NCBI GenBank assembly: GCA_019695435.1
Contig: JACTVF010000165.1
Coordinates: forward strand, 1-5,647
From: Methanoregulaceae archaeon
GTDB taxonomy: Archaea; Halobacteriota; Methanomicrobia; Methanomicrobiales; Methanospirillaceae
Direction of reading: 5' to 3'
Length of the DNA stretch: 5,647 nucleotides
In this document: positions 4,405 to 5,647 of the stretch, one piece after another
How the letters are laid out: each line of letters begins with the position of its first letter
Position numbering within the stretch: position 1 is the first letter of the stretch
Position numbers and translations under genes: made by a program
Notes under the pieces: generated by a model
The model's database searches: none
Told to the model about the DNA's origin: nothing
The model's input: only the letters and a program-made list of their open reading frames with translations

Positions 4405-4594
4405 AATCAAAGCGAAACTGCCGGAAGCCGAGGTCTACACGTTTGACCCAGACGCGAAGACACTGATCGTGGTGAACCGCCACATCGTCTCGCGGGAAGC
4501 TGCGATGGGGATGGTAAAGTACCTGCCCAACGCAACCATCCTTTTCGTTGATCAAGTGCGCGAGGCAGTGGCAATACTCGAGGTGAAAGACTGA
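4391..4594 (+). CDS. small alpha/beta hypothetical protein (67 aa)
   Basis: ATG 4391 overlaps the end of the previous gene by 14 bases. The nearest GGAG (4384-4387) is only three bases away and an AGGAG (4374-4378) is twelve, so initiation is unusual or coupled. The product reads as strand-helix-strand: AKTLIVVNRHIVSREAAMGM (about residues 22-41), NATILFVDQVREAVAILEV. This fits a small family of phage proteins beginning with a KxLIVV strand and ending with an amphipathic helix, of unknown function. No metal site or signal. The reading frame contains no AAAACCG word. Confidence 0.65.
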   Translation: MNVNEIKAKLPEAEVYTFDPDAKTLIVVNRHIVSREAAMGMVKYLPNATILFVDQVREAVAILEVKD

Positions 4595-4595
4595 C

Positions 4596-4811
4596 ATGGC
4601 ACACCGGATGGGAAAGATTCACAAGGGGATTCCAAAGCATCGCAAACCACCCAAGGTTATTTGGGCGCTTGTGTTTCACGGTTTGGCCTCGACGAACCTG
4701 ACTTGTGACATGCGCTGCGCTTTCCAAACGAAGAAGGGGGCAAAGCGGACATTGGCGAGGTCTACGTGGCCAGAACAAATGGAGATTGTGAAGTACGTGA
4801 GGGCAAAATAA
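4596..4811 (+). CDS. basic small hypothetical protein (71 aa)
   Basis: Not recognised. ATG 4596 lies one base past the previous stop with GAGGTG (4580-4585) upstream. The product is strongly basic. It has an N-terminal His/Lys/Pro run (MGKIHKGIPKHRKPPKV), a short hydrophobic stretch WALVFHGLAS, then TCDMRCAFQTKKGAKRT with a CxxxC pair (C37, C41). The C-terminal segment is PEQMEIVKYVRAK. The charge suggests nucleic-acid contact, but this is inference. A second Met at residue 5 has no ribosome site. It ends in a TAATG overlap with the next gene. Confidence 0.6.
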   Translation: MAHRMGKIHKGIPKHRKPPKVIWALVFHGLASTNLTCDMRCAFQTKKGAKRTLARSTWPEQMEIVKYVRAK

Positions 4812-5011
4812 TGGGCGGACGACTTCATCGAGAACGACTACGCGCGAACGCTCGCGACCTCCAACGGCGGTTTGCACCGAAGAAATCCTACTGCCCAAAC
4901 TGCAAGGAATTGCTCGTCAACGGAGGTCACTTTGTTCCTCCGTCTTTCGGTGATCCCGGCATATTTATCTGCCAGAAGAAGGAGAAAGCAAACGATGTCA
5001 GCACTCCCTGA
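4811..5011 (+). CDS. small C/C/H/C putative zinc protein (66 aa)
   Basis: Start set at ATG 4811, in TAATG overlap and seven bases after TGAGGG (4798-4803). A GTG at 4766 in frame lies inside the previous gene. Residues 4-25 are basic and helical (RLHRERLRANARDLQRRFAP). The putative zinc site is C28-x2-C31, H40 and C54 in YCPNCKELL...GGHFVPPSFGDPGIFIC. The HFVPPS.G.PG..xC segment is one I recall from small phage proteins, where it is the most conserved part. Function unknown; the basic helix plus zinc site suits nucleic-acid binding. The last 17 bases overlap the next gene's start. Confidence 0.68.
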   Translation: MGGRLHRERLRANARDLQRRFAPKKSYCPNCKELLVNGGHFVPPSFGDPGIFICQKKEKANDVSTP

Positions 5012-5647
5012 GTTCGTAATACCACCACCCCCCGGAATGGCCCCAAAACCGCCCACACCTCTGCCGGCGGTTCCCGCAGGGCTACTTCCGGCCCCAACTG
5101 TCCTCCCTACCAAAGACGAGCAAGAGGAGTTGGAGAAAACCGCCTTCGTTTTGGCAACCGACATCCCGGTTTTCCGCTGTACCTGCTTACGCTGCAGCCA
5201 TGTCTGGCCTAGTCTCAATCCCAAGCGGCCGAAGGCTTGTCCCTCATGTCATAGTATGTATTGGGACCGGGCAAGAGCGTTTCCGCCCAAGACCAGAGTG
5301 AAGAAACCGAGACCCAAGGGAGGGCGCCGCGGGAGGCCGAAGAACGATGTTAGCCAAGCAGTGGGAACGTCAGGGGCAGTTGAAGTACGCGATTCCGGAC
5401 CTGAAAGCCTTCCAGGCATCCCGGTGGAGTTATTGGGAGCCTTGGGTGAACCTGAGACTGCACCAGGGGAGGATCGAGGAGGAGGATCGCCGGAAAACCG
5501 CGAAGAACCATTTCCAGTCCCTACACCAATCAACGGTGGAGTACCTCTTCCGCCTGCAGATTCCAGTGCTGTGGATCCGGGAAGTGGGTTTGGACAACCC
5601 TCTGATGACGGAGGAAGCGAGAGCCCTCCAGGTGAAGAGTTTGCAGA
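4995..5647 (+). CDS. zinc-ribbon / AT-hook protein, 3' end beyond window (at least 217 aa, or shorter if shifted)
   Basis: ATG 4995 follows AAGGAG (4979-4984) at ten bases and the frame stays open to the window edge. Residues 5-38 are proline-rich (IPPPPGMAPKPPTPLP and on). A Glu-rich helix follows (41-50), then a zinc-ribbon: C64-x2-C67 and C82-x2-C85, with C62 nearby, in TCLRCSHVWPSL...RPKACPSCHSMYWDRAR. This CxRCxHxW...P..CPxCxSxYWD plan is a common ribbon family. Residues 99-118 are basic and include an AT-hook core RGRP (112-115), implying minor-groove DNA contact. Beyond residue 118 the frame is Gly/Pro/Glu-rich, and another frame starting at 5347 has a more gene-like composition. The tail may be dual-coding, spurious, or joined by a frameshift. 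Confidence 0.65.
   Translation, partial: MSALPEFVIPPPPGMAPKPPTPLPAVPAGLLPAPTVLPTKDEQEELEKTAFVLATDIPVFRCTCLRCSHVWPSLNPKRPKACPSCHSMYWDRARAFPPKTRVKKPRPKGGRRGRPKNDVSQAVGTSGAVEVRDSGPESLPGIPVELLGALGEPETAPGEDRGGGSPENREEPFPVPTPINGGVPLPPADSSAVDPGSGFGQPSDDGGSESPPGEEFA
5347..5647 (+). CDS. partial CDS in an overlapping frame, open at window edge (at least 100 aa)
   Basis: ATG 5347 follows GGGAGG (5331-5336) at ten bases and has no stop before the window ends. Reading its 100 codons by hand gives GC of about 59, 36 and 76 per cent at positions 1, 2 and 3. This is the profile of a real gene, whereas the overlapping frame from 4995 would have about 36 per cent at position 3. The product is Trp-rich and helical: MLAKQWERQGQLKYAIPD, then SRWSYWEPWVNLRLHQGR, then a charged helix (EEEDRRKTAKNHFQSLHQ), then VEYLFRLQIPVLWIREVGL. 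I do not recognise the family. The frame is open upstream to 5302, so it could also be entered by a frameshift from the zinc-ribbon gene. Confidence 0.55.
   Translation, partial: MLAKQWERQGQLKYAIPDLKAFQASRWSYWEPWVNLRLHQGRIEEEDRRKTAKNHFQSLHQSTVEYLFRLQIPVLWIREVGLDNPLMTEEARALQVKSLQ

Larger units (their letters stand above)
508..5500. repeat. dispersed AAAACCG / CGGTTTT heptamers (17 copies)
   Basis: AAAACCG begins at 508, 771, 2072, 2593, 4263, 4339, 5045, 5136 and 5494. Its complement CGGTTTT begins at 1014, 1105, 1190, 1572, 1838, 2026, 4238 and 5167. The hexamer core (AAACCG or CGGTTT) occurs ten more times, beginning at 763, 1032, 1830, 1894, 1920, 2454, 4076, 4679, 4868 and 5304. Random expectation in this length is about 0.7 heptamers and 2.8 hexamers over both strands. 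Copies fall in all three codon phases and one is intergenic, so codon or amino-acid preference does not explain them. The function is unknown. Confidence 0.7.

Noticed and set aside
4995..5647. Embedded spanin pair (Rz/Rz1-like) at the right end
   Set aside because: The overlap and proline-rich frame recall Rz1, but there is no signal peptide, lipobox or N-terminal membrane segment, and the upstream frame begins with a zinc-ribbon and AT-hook.

Overview
The window looks like part of the non-structural, accessory region of a tailed bacteriophage or prophage genome of medium GC content (mid-50s per cent by eye). All the supportable genes, about 21, lie on the + strand. They are short (about 60 to 170 codons) and packed end to end. 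Most junctions overlap as ATGA, GTGA, TTGA or TAATG, and most starts have a purine-rich Shine-Dalgarno sequence. There are no capsid, tail, terminase, integrase, tRNA, CRISPR or IS features. No promoter or terminator is recognisable, so the genes are probably read as one long transcript that enters and leaves the window. The host cannot be named from the sequence. The CPxC...QFMT...CRRC zinc motif at 4168-4224 reminds me of regulators seen in soil bacteria such as Acidobacteriota, but that is a weak hint.

Layout. Positions 1-1167 hold five small unknown proteins, one with a Cys/His cluster, preceded by the tail of a gene that started outside the window. Positions 1164-1872 hold a two-pair Cys protein (TRASH-like) and the best-identified gene, a stand-alone HAD phosphatase of the phage PseT/polynucleotide 3'-phosphatase type. 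Positions 1874-2748 hold a helical protein, a small CxH/CxxC protein, a TTG-started acidic protein and a miniature P-loop ATPase with a degenerate Walker A and a clear Walker B. Positions 2750-4162 hold a zinc-ribbon fused to a widespread phage domain (ERxRQ..EGW...HDDxH), then two proteins of recognisable phage families and one unknown. Positions 4141-5647 hold a zinc-ribbon/proline-hinge protein, a small alpha/beta protein, a basic protein, a C/C/H/C zinc protein and a zinc-ribbon plus AT-hook protein. That last frame runs off the end while a second, better-composed frame opens inside it at 5347.

How the genes fit together. Only broad statements are justified: a nucleic-acid end-repair phosphatase, a small nucleotide-binding protein and at least eight different putative zinc-binding proteins suggest an early or host-takeover region acting on nucleic acids and host proteins. 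The strongest unexplained signal is not a gene. The heptamer AAAACCG (or its complement CGGTTTT) occurs 17 times, against fewer than one expected by chance. It occurs in both orientations and all three codon phases, and is absent from 2600-4237, where the most recognisable phage-family genes lie. The second is the reuse of near-identical sequences at gene junctions, which hints at cassette duplication or shuffling at start sites.
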